From: Gamarada debralockiae
Taxonomy: Eukaryota; Ascomycota; Leotiomycetes; Helotiales; Hyphodiscaceae
Assembly (NCBI GenBank): GCA_002803225.1
Contig: NXFV01000108.1
Span: 1 to 42,837 of the forward strand
Length of the DNA stretch: 42,837 nt
Direction: 5' to 3'
Part shown: positions 20,012-30,364 of the stretch, piece after piece
Position numbering within the stretch: the first letter of the stretch is position 1
How the letters are laid out: the number at the start of each line of letters is the position of its first letter
Program-made: the position numbers and the translations under genes
Notes under the pieces: model-generated
Told to the model about the DNA's origin: nothing
The model's input: only the letters and a program-made list of their open reading frames with translations
The model's database searches: none

Positions 20012-20623
20012 ATGAGTCGAGGCGGTAAACTTGCACCAGAGGTCAATCGGTATGTCACAGACAATCCCTGGGGGCGAGAGAGGAAAGGTTGATTGCTAAC
20101 GTCTGTGCCACAGAGCTTTGTTCGTCAAGAATCTAAGGTATGCACGTCCTTGGCACTCCTCCTTCGACCTTTGGGGAATATGAGGAGGTGCATCTGTTGT
20201 GATAGCGGGTACTGACTTTAGGTAGCTATAACGTTACGGTCGAGGAGTTGTTCGATCTCTTTGGCAAATTCGGTCCCATCCGGTAGGTCCCACCCAGGAC
20301 CCTCTGCAACATCGTATAGGAGGTGATACTGACCTCTGTCATAGACAAGTACGCCAGGGAATCGCCAACAACACAAAGGGAACGGCATTCGTCGTCTATG
20401 AGGATGTGATGGACGCTAAACAGGCTTGCGATAAGCTGAATGGCTTCAACTTCCAAAATCGGTATCTCGTTGGTACGTCTCCCTCGTCTCCTCATCTGTC
20501 ACTCTTCCTAACCTGTCCACAGTGCTATATCACCAACCAGACAAGATGCTGCGATCGAAAGAGGACCTAGAAGCACGCAAGGCCAATTTAGAGCAGCTTA
20601 AACAGCAGCACGGTATCGAATAA
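20012..20623 (+). CDS. SF3B6: splicing factor SF3B6 (SF3b14a/p14)
   Basis: Five exons (20012-20049, 20114-20137, 20226-20282, 20345-20472, 20523-20623) give 115 residues, close to the about 125 of human p14. It is one RNA-recognition motif: RNP2 is ALFVKNLSY, RNP1 is KGTAFVVYED, and YLVVLYHQPDKM follows, all matching p14. The protein is a subunit of SF3b in the U2 snRNP that contacts the branch-point adenosine and binds SF3B1 in the nucleus. All introns are short, and exon 2 is only 24 nt; the third acceptor must be GGTAG|C to give NLSYNV. The divergent neighbour is the NUDIX/eIF2B-like gene. The frame stays open for 83 codons after the TAA, described separately. Confidence 0.95.
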
Positions 20624-20872
20624 CATCAGGACGGGCCCGCGGGATCATCAAGAATCCGACAAAACGTGCAGACCAATCAAGCTCTCGTGAGCCCGTCATC
20701 ACGGTCCAGGCGGAAGGACAGTGCTCGAGATACACAAACACAACATCATAGGGATAAGGAAAATGGGCAAGGGCGCAAAACATCTGCTTCTTCCAAGGCT
20801 GTTTCTACACCAACATCGAATTCGAATGGTTTTCTTACTTTTGTGCGTGGCTTGATTCCAGGAAGGCGTTGA
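20624..20872 (+). other. in-frame open extension after the SF3B6 stop
   Basis: The SF3B6 frame remains open for 82 sense codons beyond the TAA, ending at a TGA (20870-20872). The peptide would be hydrophilic, Ser/Arg/Lys/Gln-rich, and end in GFLTFVRGLIPGRR. It has no ATG near its start and no recognised family. It could be ordinary 3' UTR open by chance, a former C-terminal exon, or a readthrough tail. Confidence 0.3.
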
Positions 20873-21161
20873 TGGAGGCTGGCTTTATCGCTTCATGGCA
20901 GATGATATGCCTGGTACACGAGTTCTATTTTTTCTTTTACTTGCAGCATGGATTTGGCTTGCTAATTGATACACCTGTTGCGGATTGCACAACGCAGCCA
21001 CAAATAACTCTTCACATTGCCTCGAGCCATTTGAGTGACGTTGGTGAAGTCTGAACTCAACCCCACGCAGCTTTGTGCCTTCCACCTTCAATGCCACAAA
21101 TTGATCCGTCCGTAAAATCATATCCCCGAGACATACACGCGCACTACATCGGCCGTTACCT
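20873..21161. other. intergenic, no gene seen
   Basis: Short spacer between the SF3B6 locus and the promoter of the Cys-rich gene. Nothing recognisable beyond possible 3' UTR. Confidence 0.5.
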
Positions 21162-21186
21162 CACGTGGACAAATCTGGCCCACGTG
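21162..21186. promoter_or_regulatory. paired CACGTG boxes upstream of Cys-rich mini-gene
   Basis: Two CACGTG hexamers, at 21162-21167 and 21181-21186, sit 19 bp apart about 270-290 bp before the ATG of the 28-residue Cys-rich protein. Pairs of bHLH sites at fixed spacing are suggestive, but no binding is shown. Confidence 0.35.
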
Positions 21187-21455
21187 CGGGCTTGTTTGCT
21201 TGCTTATCGCGGCTAGTGAAGGCCGAAAGGGCAGCCACAGAGAAGCCCCGCATTATTCACCCACTCTTCGATCTGCCCTCGTGCCTGCCTCCTGCAAGTC
21301 ATCGCCCATTAAGGTGAGCATCCGGCAAGTACATATTTACTTGTCATGGTCCCCTCCTTTCTTATCATCTCCATCAACAAGCCATCAATTCCGAATTCAA
21401 CTAAACCTTCAAGTCAAGTCAACTTCAGAACTTCCTCCAAAGCAACTCTATCAAC

Positions 21456-21641
21456 ATGCACGGTTCAGACTGTCCCAAGTGCGGTGCCTCGGGCCAGAGC
21501 GATAAGACCTGCAGCTCTTGCGGTGCTGTGAGTTCCCCTATAGGTCCCTTCTCGTCCTTGCCCCCATCCCCACATCACTCCGTGATATCTGCCAACAACG
21601 AGGAAAGCTGACAACTACCTACGCAGACCTGCCCCAACTAA
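21456..21641 (+). CDS. 28-aa Cys-rich metallothionein-like peptide
   Basis: Exon 1 (21456-21527, 24 codons) opens with MHGSDCPKCGASGQ and ends at CSSCGA followed by a GTGAGT donor. After a 99-nt intron, exon 2 (21627-21641) encodes TCPN and a TAA. The 28-residue product has Cys at 6, 9, 19, 22 and 26, in two CxxC pairs plus one, and no aromatic residue, which is the look of a very short fungal metallothionein or zinc knuckle. Such proteins bind copper or zinc through thiolates in the cytosol; metal choice is unknown. A 5' UTR of some length is likely because the upstream 150 bp is C/T- and A-rich. Too short for routine gene calling, but both splice signals and the stop fit well. Confidence 0.7.
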
Positions 21642-22766
21642 ACCCTCCCTCACCTCGTTGTCCTGTTCGACTCCTCTCGGCTTGACTTCGATACAGCTGA
21701 GCGGTCTCAATATGGGGGTGAGACGAAGCAAGTCTATGATGGATTGGACATTTCGTATAGTTATAATTCTTTGATTTCGATTTGCTGCGTTGGCTTTCGT
21801 TGCGTATCGTTCATAGCGGAGCGGGGATGGGTGGGTGTGAGCATGGCATGTGGATAGAGTGAGGATGAATGGGAGGCTGGCTAACTGGCTGGGTGGTTTG
21901 GTGGTTTGGTTTGCGTTGCTTTTTGGTACGGTGATGAGGCATGAGTTGCGAGGGTTATGAGAATGCTACGTTGATCTTGCACTCTTACCTAACTACTTGC
22001 TCCCCTAATATCTCAATGTGATGAAAGATCATACAGCTGTTGCTGTAGCTACCAGAACAAATTCCTCTCTAATGAGACGCTGTTGAAGAGGACGAGACTC
22101 AGCAGGGTTTTGTTGATAGCGGGAAAGAACCCGACTAAGGGACACACGCCAAGCTTCCAGACCTTGAAACTTGAAACAGAGAAACTCGAGGTTGCCTTTG
22201 CGAGTTGACACCTGGTCACTGCTCTCAAAGGCCGCCTGGAGGACTACGCAAGACTATGTACACATCCTCCTGGATTGACTTGAAAATTCGAAGTCCCACA
22301 TTTTACGGTATTCACGTGATACGCTCTAAATTTCAGGATGGGATTTCTTGATTCGGGCTCCGCCTCAAAACGCTCTAGTGCTACTCCAAAGCCTTGAACT
22401 CAGCCACCTCTTCATCATCCACCAGGACAGGACAGGCAGCCTGATTTGTCTCATGTCATCGACATAAGACAGCTCTGTCTTCAACTACATTCGACCCTCT
22501 TTTATATTTGCACTTCTTCTCCTGTTAAGACGTTCGAACAGACGGTTGATTTACGCAGCAGCCTCTTGCGCCACTTAGATAAGATCTCCACCTGATCGAG
22601 ACAGGCCGTGATTCAGGCCCCAGTTCCTTCAACTACCACGACTGCTTCTCAAAACCCTCCCATTTTCTCGAATATTCAGTGGACAGCTCAGCTCTTCGAA
22701 AGCTTCCAAGTCCCCATACTACCTCAAGAATTCGCATTCCCTGCAACGAGCCCTTCGATCTAGCTG
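21642..22766. other. intergenic, long 3' UTR/promoter region
   Basis: No coding frame is convincing on either strand. The left part is G/T-rich and probably 3' UTR of the Cys-rich gene. The right part is C/T-rich with a CACGTG box at 22313-22318 and probably forms the promoter and 5' UTR of the STIMATE-family gene. Confidence 0.5.
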
Positions 22767-24126
22767 ATGCAACCACCACCGGGCTTCGAGCCCGCACTCA
22801 CCTCCCTCCTCGAAAATGCAACTCCTACGATTCTCCTCTCCTCTGCATTAGCAACAGCCTCCTCTTTGGTCCCCGTCAGCATAGATATCCCCTCACCAAC
22901 CCTCTCCTCCATCCTCTCCAGCTCAACAGTAATCGCCACCCAAGACTCCAAACACGACCCTCCCCCAGACAACGGGGAATGTCGACTCCTAGGCCCCTTC
23001 GCAATCTTCGTACAAGGCGCACTCGGCTTGCTCGCACTTCTCGCACTTGTATATAAAAGATGGAGAGAACGGCCGCAGAGACCGCTGAAAATATGGTTCT
23101 TCGACGTCAGCAAACAGGTTGTAGGGAGTGTGCTGGTGCATATTGCGAATCTGCTTATGAGCATGCTCTCTAGTGGGCAGTTTAGCATTAAGTTGGATGC
23201 GAATTCTGTGAGTGGGAGGCAGTTGGGGACATTGGCTATGCTGGGCGCGAGGGATGTGGATGCGCACGGGAAGTATAGGCCGAATCCGTGTAGTTTTTAT
23301 TTGTTGAATTTGGCGATTGATGTGAGTGTACCTCCTGTTCTTCTTCCACGTACAGGTTTTAGTATCTCCTGGCATGGGGTCTTTGAGCATAGAGACATGT
23401 GCTGACGAGACTATTCGACAGACAACAATCGGCATCCCAATCCTAATCTTCCTTCTCCGCATCCTTACCGCGCTCTTCTCCCTAACTCCTTTCGGAGACC
23501 CCCCACAATCAATCCAATCTGGCAACTACGGCACCCCTCCGCGGGCTTCGTGGTGGTGCAAACAATCACTCATCTACTTCATCGGACTCATGGGCATGAA
23601 GTTCTGTGTCCTCATAATCTTCCTCCTCGCACCTTGGATATCGCGCGTAGGAGATTGGGCATTACGCTGGACAGAAGGCGACGAAGCTCTCCAAGTAGTC
23701 TTTGTCATGCTGGTCTTCCCAGTCATCATGAATGCGACACAATACTACATAATCGATTCATTCATCAAGAACCAGATGCCGGAACACGAGTTGATACCCG
23801 AGGAGGACGAAGACGAGGATGGACATGAGGGAGCGTTTAGGGAGGAGCCGAGCGGGAGTAGTGATGAGATTCATTCCGGGGATGAAGATGAGGTAGCGGC
23901 GAAGACGGATGATGAGATGCAGAAGGTGATGAAGGAGAAGGTGAAGAGGAACAGTGAGGGGAGTAGGAGGAGTCCGAAGAAGCCGGGATTGTTGACGGGG
24001 AATAAGGATTATGATCCTATGTATGATGGGGAGAGTAGCCCGACTGTTGTAGGGAGCTCGAGTACAAGTGAGCGGCTAGTACATACTGAGGATAGTGAGG
24101 ATGAAGGGAAAGGGTCCGCGCAATAA
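22767..24126 (+). CDS. STIMATE (TMEM110/YPL162C)-family membrane protein
   Basis: Two exons (22767-23321 and 23422-24126) with a 100-nt intron (GTGAGT...ACAG, branch-like GCTGACG) give 419 residues. The conserved core is present: CRLLGPFAIFVQGALGLLAL, then PLKIWFFDVSKQVVGSVLVH, NPCSFYLLNLAID-TTIGIPI and WCKQSLIYFIGLMGMKFCVL, with further hydrophobic segments to IMNATQYYIIDSFIKNQ. Yeast YPL162C is a vacuolar membrane protein of this family; animal TMEM110/STIMATE acts at ER-plasma membrane contacts. The last 120 residues are acidic and Ser-rich (EEDEDEDGHEG...), presumably cytosolic. The first 70 residues are Ser/Thr/Pro-rich. Role in this fungus is inferred from the family. Confidence 0.9.
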
Positions 24127-25620
24127 GACTAGGGATGGCTGCCAAGGAGTTGGGGGTTATGTCTGTCGATATTGTCTGGATATTGGGTTTGGGCAAGCGC
24201 CGCTCTGTATGCGGAGTTGGCAGGTTGGGACTTCGAAACCACTGCACAGCGTTGGGAACTACGGCGTTTCTATTTCATGCATTTGCATACTTGCATAGCG
24301 ATCTCAGAATCCAAGCTCACGATTTCCCCTTCTGTATCATGTCGCATCCCTCATGCTAGTGCCTGGATATCTGCCCGGCAAGTATATAAGACCCTTTCTA
24401 GTCGGTAAGTCCACTTTTCGGTTGTAAAGCTTCAGTTCAACTACATAGCTCGTTGGCTAGTGTGTGGTTACTGTAGCTCAGCGTTTCTTAGTTCTTGCGT
24501 TCCGTTAGAGCGCCAAGCTGGCAAAATAGCCCCTCTTCTCCCTCAACCTCATCTTTTTCTGCGCCCTTTCCAATTCTTATTGTTATCTCCTGTCTTGTCG
24601 TCGACCCGTCTATCCCTGTCATATGGCCCTCCACCGTACCTCTTCGACCCACCTATCTTCTCACCAGCTCCCATCTCCGATGTCTTCTCTTCAAGTAGCA
24701 CTATTTTACGAAGTCATGGACCCGTGGTTGAAAATGATCAAACTCAAGTGCGCTCGCAAATACACTATGCATCTGCCCAAGTATTTCTTGCTAGAGGTTC
24801 ACCTTTTTTTGTCCGGGGCGTATGATCGAGGTTTCGATTTCAATACTAATTCCAGCCTGCCAGTCCCAATTTCTTATGCTTGTGATCGAATTGGTCATTC
24901 TTGCCTTTCGCTCATAGTCAAGCATCCGCATAGATAGCAGTTTTTCCAATGCACTCGATTCGGAACACAACCAATTGCTGGTAGCTTCCTCTGTAGAATC
25001 CTAATATTTTTAATTCTTTTTTCGGTAAACTACGTTCAGGTGCCTCCTTTTTGAGTTTAGCGGACCCGCTTAGGGTATAGCGCTTCGCTTACTAAGCCAC
25101 TGCTTTTAAAGATATTTATCTTATGGAAGGCCCTAGGGCATATCTGAAGGCTTTACTTGATCTTCTCTTGTAAATAAACGATTTGAATTAGATATGAGTT
25201 TACATATGTTTATCATACTCTTTGATACACGGAAAATTCCTAGTTTCATGTTCCTGAGTGGTATTTATAGCAGTGTCAATCGGTAACGCACGTGTCGTCT
25301 ATCCTGACAGTTCAATAAAAGACACCCTCAATCTCCTTTTAACTTTCTTAATTCTTTCTAAATATATTCCATGTTTACTTATAAGTCACTGCTATCTTAA
25401 TCAACTATTAGCTCTACAGTATTGTCTCGGCCCGGGCCTTAATTTCTAAGCTATACTTTTAATTTTTGCCTCTCCGTTCCATGATTATGAATAATAACCA
25501 TGTCAAATACCCGAAGAATAACGGCCATTCAATTAATTCAATAACAATATTCAGCTGGGATACAAGAATGCTTAGCCTATTCTGCCCCTAACCCTCACCT
25601 GTATTTCGACGTTTTAATCT
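24127..25620. other. long gene-free stretch, AT-rich to the right
   Basis: Several overlapping open frames at 24460-24937 are in conflict with each other and match no family, so they are probably chance. From about 24950 the sequence is AT-rich and includes one copy of a short dispersed repeat (25026-25090). No gene is supported. Confidence 0.5.
25026..25090 (+). repeat. dispersed repeat R2, copy 1
   Basis: GGTAAACTACGTTCAGGTGC followed by TTGAGTTTAGCG and CGCTTCGCTTAC recurs in diverged form at 31329-31395 (GGTAAACTACGATCAGGTGC, TTGAGTTTAGCG, CGCCTCGCTTAC). Alignment covers about 60-65 bp. Both lie in gene-free DNA; the source element is unknown. Confidence 0.6.
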
Positions 25621-27796
25621 TTAGTGAATCTCAAAATCTTGAGCCAGTAGTTCTCCACTTTCCAAGAGCTTCAAAACCTCTCCATTCATCCACCCATGGA
25701 AATAAGCCTCGCCAATGAAGATGTAATGGCCTTCTATCTGGCGCAGGATAACTGGTAAGTTACATCCAAAGATAATACAGATAAAATCCCCCGCTTGACT
25801 ATCACCTGGGGCAAGCCCCATGTATCTCTTATAGGACATAAAGAAACGTCTGTTCCTGGTTCGGTCTCCGAATTCGCCGAATTTTTGCATGTATGGATAA
25901 TCAGATCCTTTCAAATTCCACTTCTGGATATTGTCAAGATATGAGTAGCGACTGGGAGTTGGCTTGCTCCCCAGTTGAGTAGCATCCTTTGATGCGCTCC
26001 CATTTCCCTCTTCACTGGACAAGGCGGAGATTTTTGCTAAGTTGAAGGTATCATATTTAAGGGATATCTTGTCCGCAACAAGAGTTCTCAAAAGAGCTAC
26101 TTCTTGGTCTACCCAGCGAGCCTCGATCTGATGTTCGGAAAGACCCAAGTATTCTAACAGCCTCTGTTAGTAGACTAGTTTTCAGAGGGAGACCTTGAAG
26201 GAGGGGCTATCTACACGTACTCTTGGCCACATCTATGTTGACGGTTGCTAAGTGCTTCTCATGATCAGGAAGCTTAGTGGCAGTAAGCGAAGACTCCCAG
26301 AAGGACCAATATGGGCCCCCAAGGAAGGTTCTTGCAAGGTTCTTGACGTCCAGCATAATGTCGTTGTGTTCTGGAGAATAAAATTTTCTATTTGACTTAT
26401 AGCAACCTGCAACAGTCTCAACCAAGTCCAACACTAAACCCCTGGCGCTAAGGACACGATCATTTCTCATAAAGAGAAACTCGGGAGGCGGAGGGTGCCT
26501 GCGTCCAGGGAAAGTGACGGGGCCGAAAAAGGTTGAGCAGACATCCCAAAGGTTATTACCCACTCCCACTCTAGTACTGTCTGTTGTCTCTGTGTGGCTC
26601 ACGGTTTGGCTCCAATCAGGGCACCATGATGGTAGCGTTGGCAATCGCTGGGCGTTTGACAGTCGGATTTGGCTGACTAGAAGGTCTAAATGGTTGCACC
26701 TGTGGACAATAGATTTGAAGGCCTGGACATAGACCTCAGAGGTTGTAAGGCTATAATTCACGGGCAGTTCAGACCACCAAGGGCGAAGCAATCCAATAAT
26801 CCCGTAAATCTTGTCTCTTGGATCTGTTGTTTGCTTAGTTATCTGGGTGCGGAGAAAATTCATGACCTCATTATCTCCCATCGAGGTCAACATGGCCTGT
26901 TGATTTTCAAGGAAGCAAATCTGTGTGCAGCATTGTCGAATATAGTATGCAATCCAAGGGCTTTTGGAGTCAACAAAGGCGTCAAGGTAAAGACAGAGAT
27001 TCTTCCACAAATTGTAAAGCGACGATAGGGGAAATGATGTAAATCCACAATGGACAATGACTTTTGATGGTCTCGCAATTTCTTGTTGAATCCAGACCCT
27101 TGTCCAGTATGACCGCAAGACAAGTAAACCAAAAGCAGCCCAAGCTTTCACACCTGACGGTGACTTGAAAGACTGTCCCATCGATAGGATGTGGCTCGTG
27201 TCTAAGCTTGCAGATGAATTTATCCCGGGGCCGGTGTTTGGTAGCTTGCCAAATGTATCGATGAGCTTCCATACGTTCCACTCACTCTGGAAATGGATTA
27301 CTGCAGAATCCACAAGGCTTTGACCTTCTTGTATATTATCTTGGAGAAAAAACCGTCGCTCGTTATCAAATATGTCTTGAGTTCTTCGATCCTCTTCTTC
27401 GTCGTGAGGCCCACGCCCAATCCAAGCCCTAACGGTCCGGGAATTCTGGTAGATCTCGAGCATAGTTTGCACCTGATGGTTCCTCTCCGTGGTATCTTCT
27501 TGGTTGATGCAAATAGCATCAATCCAGAGAATGCGTTCGTCGTTAGGTTGTTTCAAGTGGCGTAATGCTTGTGCCAACCCAACCGTGACTTCAAATCTTC
27601 GACCCTCTACCATTATCAATTCTGTAATGCTTGGGTCTCCCCAAGTATACGAAAGAGCGTCATACTGCAAATCACCATTGACTTTTTGGTGGAGAAGCTT
27701 GCATTGTATCCTTGACCTTGATGAGCCAGGCAACAAGACGACGAGCCGTACTTCGTGCTGATCCAGGGGACGATAGACAAATGTCGTGCGTTTCAT
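25621..27796 (-). CDS. heterokaryon incompatibility (HET) domain protein
   Basis: Exon 1 (27796-26221) and exon 2 (26153-25621) join to 702 residues; the intron has donor GTACGT, branch CTACTAAC and acceptor GTTAG. The HET domain (PF06985) motifs are intact: YDALSYTWGDP (about 45-55), RILWIDAICINQED (about 88-101), and RSYWTRVWIQQEIA (about 228-241). The central part contains DPRDKIYGIIGLL, also typical. The C-terminus (GDFICIIFGCNLPVIL..., YIFIGEAYFHGWMNGEVL) is the usual terminal region of HET proteins. Members trigger or take part in cell death after fusion of unlike individuals or other non-self recognition; the partner is unknown here. It is divergent from a broken paralogue 417 bp away, with a CACGTG box at 27925-27930 between them. 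Confidence 0.92.
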
Positions 27797-28212
27797 GTTT
27801 CATACGCCTTGAAGACGCTCTGGATTTGTGACTTGACTTATGGAATAATGCTGAAAGTGAAGCAGAGTGAAGCAAACAGACTTTGTCCAGGCTGGGGGAT
27901 GTTTTGATGTCTAAGGTCTAAGATCACGTGCCAGCATAATTTTCAAGTGCGGAGGTACAGTTTGTTACACCACCTTCGTTCGCAGGGATTATTTGTATGG
28001 GCAAAATGATTTGGTTGGTGGCAGAACCAAGACGGTGTAGCAAACATTAGGGCGGCCTGTACCGGCCACGTAGTCAGATAAGTGCTTCCTATGAACAGCC
28101 ACAGCGGCCATCAGCGAAGACCTTCATGCAGCCAATTAGCACGAGACTTAGGTGAAGACATTTCTCGGATTTAATTCATCAGCTATTTTTTTTCCTGAAC
28201 CCCGCATCCAAG
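27797..28212. other. divergent promoter region of two HET genes
   Basis: Non-coding stretch between the ATGs of the intact HET gene (minus) and the broken HET gene (plus). CACGTG at 27925-27930 is the only site that stands out. Confidence 0.5.
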
Positions 28213-30364
28213 ATGGAATTTGTGCACTCTCCCCTGCCTACAAGAACTAGGGCGATTCGCCTACTCGACCTCCATTGTAAGATGAGCTGTATTTTGGGAG
28301 CGAAATATAGTGGCATTTCTAGACCTAGCTGATATCTAAGGAGCTGAAATACAAGGAGGGGCAGAGCTCTCTTATATCACAAAAGAGGGGAAATACAGGC
28401 TATACCTGATTAGGCAGTTCCAACCAACATCCATTCTGCGTATGAGAAGCAAGCAGAAATTCGGTGCAGAATCCGCGATACCAACCTCGATGATTGCCCA
28501 TCCTATAAAGCACTCTCTTACGTGTGGGGAAATGCAGAAGTTACCTTACCTACCATTGTTAACGGTGGGACATGCCATGTGACTGAGAATTGTCATGCTG
28601 CACTTCAACGTCTCCGCAATACAGACCGAGGCTGCGTGTGGGTTGATGCCGTTTGTATCAATCAAGAAGATGATCAGGAAAAGTCGGCTCAGGTCCCTCT
28701 GATGCGCGAAATATACTCCATGGCAGAAGAAGTAGTCATTTGGTTGGGGAAGAGCAAAGCGGACAGGAAGCCGAGCGATGACATGGATGAGGATCTAGCG
28801 TTTGGATCGATCAAAGACTTGTCACGATTCGGCCAAGTGATTGAGGATTTCAACAGCTTCGTCGACGTTTCACGAAGTACAAATGAGGCCGAGTCAGAAT
28901 TTCAATGGAAACGGTGGCAAGCTTTGGCGAATTTATTCTATCATCCTTAATTCCAGCGATTGTGGACGTTTCAAGAAGTCGTCGTATGTTCTAGGGCCAC
29001 TGTTCTAGGCTTATTCCGGTGCATAAAATGGCGCGAATTTGGAATAGCCGTCGAAACCATCCACAGACATGCCGATAAGGATCTTGAATGGGCTTTAGAA
29101 ATTTTACGTTCTTCCAGAACCCCGGGACTATCGTCATGGGTAACTCATTGCGATGGTGCAATGGTTATGCAGCGATTATTGGCTGAATGACTTTATGACA
29201 CACGGAAGAAAAAGCTCAGGACCATGTCAATTATCGATATTTTGCAAATTACTCGGCGCTATTTATGCGTTGATCCTCGAGATCGAGTTTTTTCAATTTA
29301 TGGCCTTTCAGAGGATGTTACCAATGCCGACTTTTTTCCAGATTATACTCAAACAGTGTCACAGGTGTACACTCGATGTACGTGGTCGATTATCCAGACC
29401 ACGCGCTCTCTATCACCTTTATGTCTAGTTGGTTTGCAATCTGACTCATACATTCCTTCGGCCTACCATTCTCTTCAATTTCCTTCTTGGGTAGTGGATT
29501 GGCAAAGTGATTCGCGCTCACAACCAAGCTCCCTAGACTATGGACTTTACCATGCTTCGTTGGAATCAAAGCCCATAGTCATATTCTACGAACCTACTCA
29601 AACGCTAAAAGTCCATGTGATTCTAGTGGACACGGTGTGGAATGCTAGCAAAAGTCCAATGGATGGGTTTCTAGCCTTCCTGGAAATCAGGCGAATGAGA
29701 GAGACAGTAAGAAGGGGGTTAAAGCGTCCCGAAAGACAACTGTGAATAAGGAAGACCTTGAGAAGGAAGTTGAAGACTATAAAAAGAAATTTATGAATGA
29801 GCAAGGAGTGTGGTTCCTGATTTCAACAATATTCCTCCGCGGGGATAGTTTTCATACCTGGCAAAAACACTTCAAAGTCTATCCCACAGGATGTGATCCT
29901 GGACATGCATGGATTCGGACTCTTACAGAAGATATTGCCAGAGAAGCGGGGGAATTGAAGAAAGTGAGAATGACTGACAAGACCCTTCGGCAACTCTATG
30001 CTCTAGCACGTATTTCTGATATTTCTGCTGAGCAATGCTGGATGAGTTTTGTCTATCAGATACCGACAACGTGGACGTAGTCTTAAGAAATGCTACCGCT
30101 ATATTATTGGGAGCTGTTATGGATATGAACGAGAAGAAATCATTCTTTATTACCCGTACAGGATATTTCGGCCGCGGGCCACTGGCAATTGAAGAGGGCG
30201 ATATGGTCTGTATTCTTCCAGGATGTAGTGTCCCACTCCTGATTCGAAAACGAGACTATTACCACGTCCTTGTTGGCGAATGTTTTGTTTGGGGATTGAT
30301 GGATGGTGAAGCGATGTTGAATAGAAAATTTGATGAAGACTACGAGTTATTCAACTTGAAATGA
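28213..30364 (+). pseudogene. broken HET-domain protein gene
   Basis: The order of a complete HET gene is present. An ATG at 28213 opens MEFVHSPLPTRTRAIRLLDL; after a probable intron (about 28276-28409) the frame gives YKALSYVWGN, GCVWVDAVCINQED, QRLWTFQEVV, then DPRDRVFSIYGLSEDV. Two stops interrupt this frame: TAA at 28948-28950, where the family has Trp (P-W-F), and TGA at 29188-29190, where Trp is also likely. An intron at 29707-29750 leads to EDLEKEVEDYKKKF. Near 30030 the frame shifts to reach the typical end (YFGRGPLAIEEGDMVCILPG, VLVGECFVWGLMDGEA). Both stops fit G-to-A change. It diverges from the intact HET gene but is not a close copy of it. Confidence 0.82.
28290..28430 (+). repeat. 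dispersed repeat R1, copy 1
   Basis: About 130 bp resembling 41969-42105. Shared blocks include GCGAAATAT, GATATCTAAGGAGC, the CTCTCTTAT/CTCCCTTAT block, AAATACAGGCTATAC (AAATACAAGCTATAC in the other copy) and a GGCAG/CAACCAACA end. It lies in the probable first intron of the broken HET gene, so it may be an insertion. Confidence 0.7.

Noticed and set aside
24460..24937. overlapping open frames in the gene-free stretch
   Set aside because: Three frames compete over the same DNA, none resembles a known protein, and none has splice signals that extend it.
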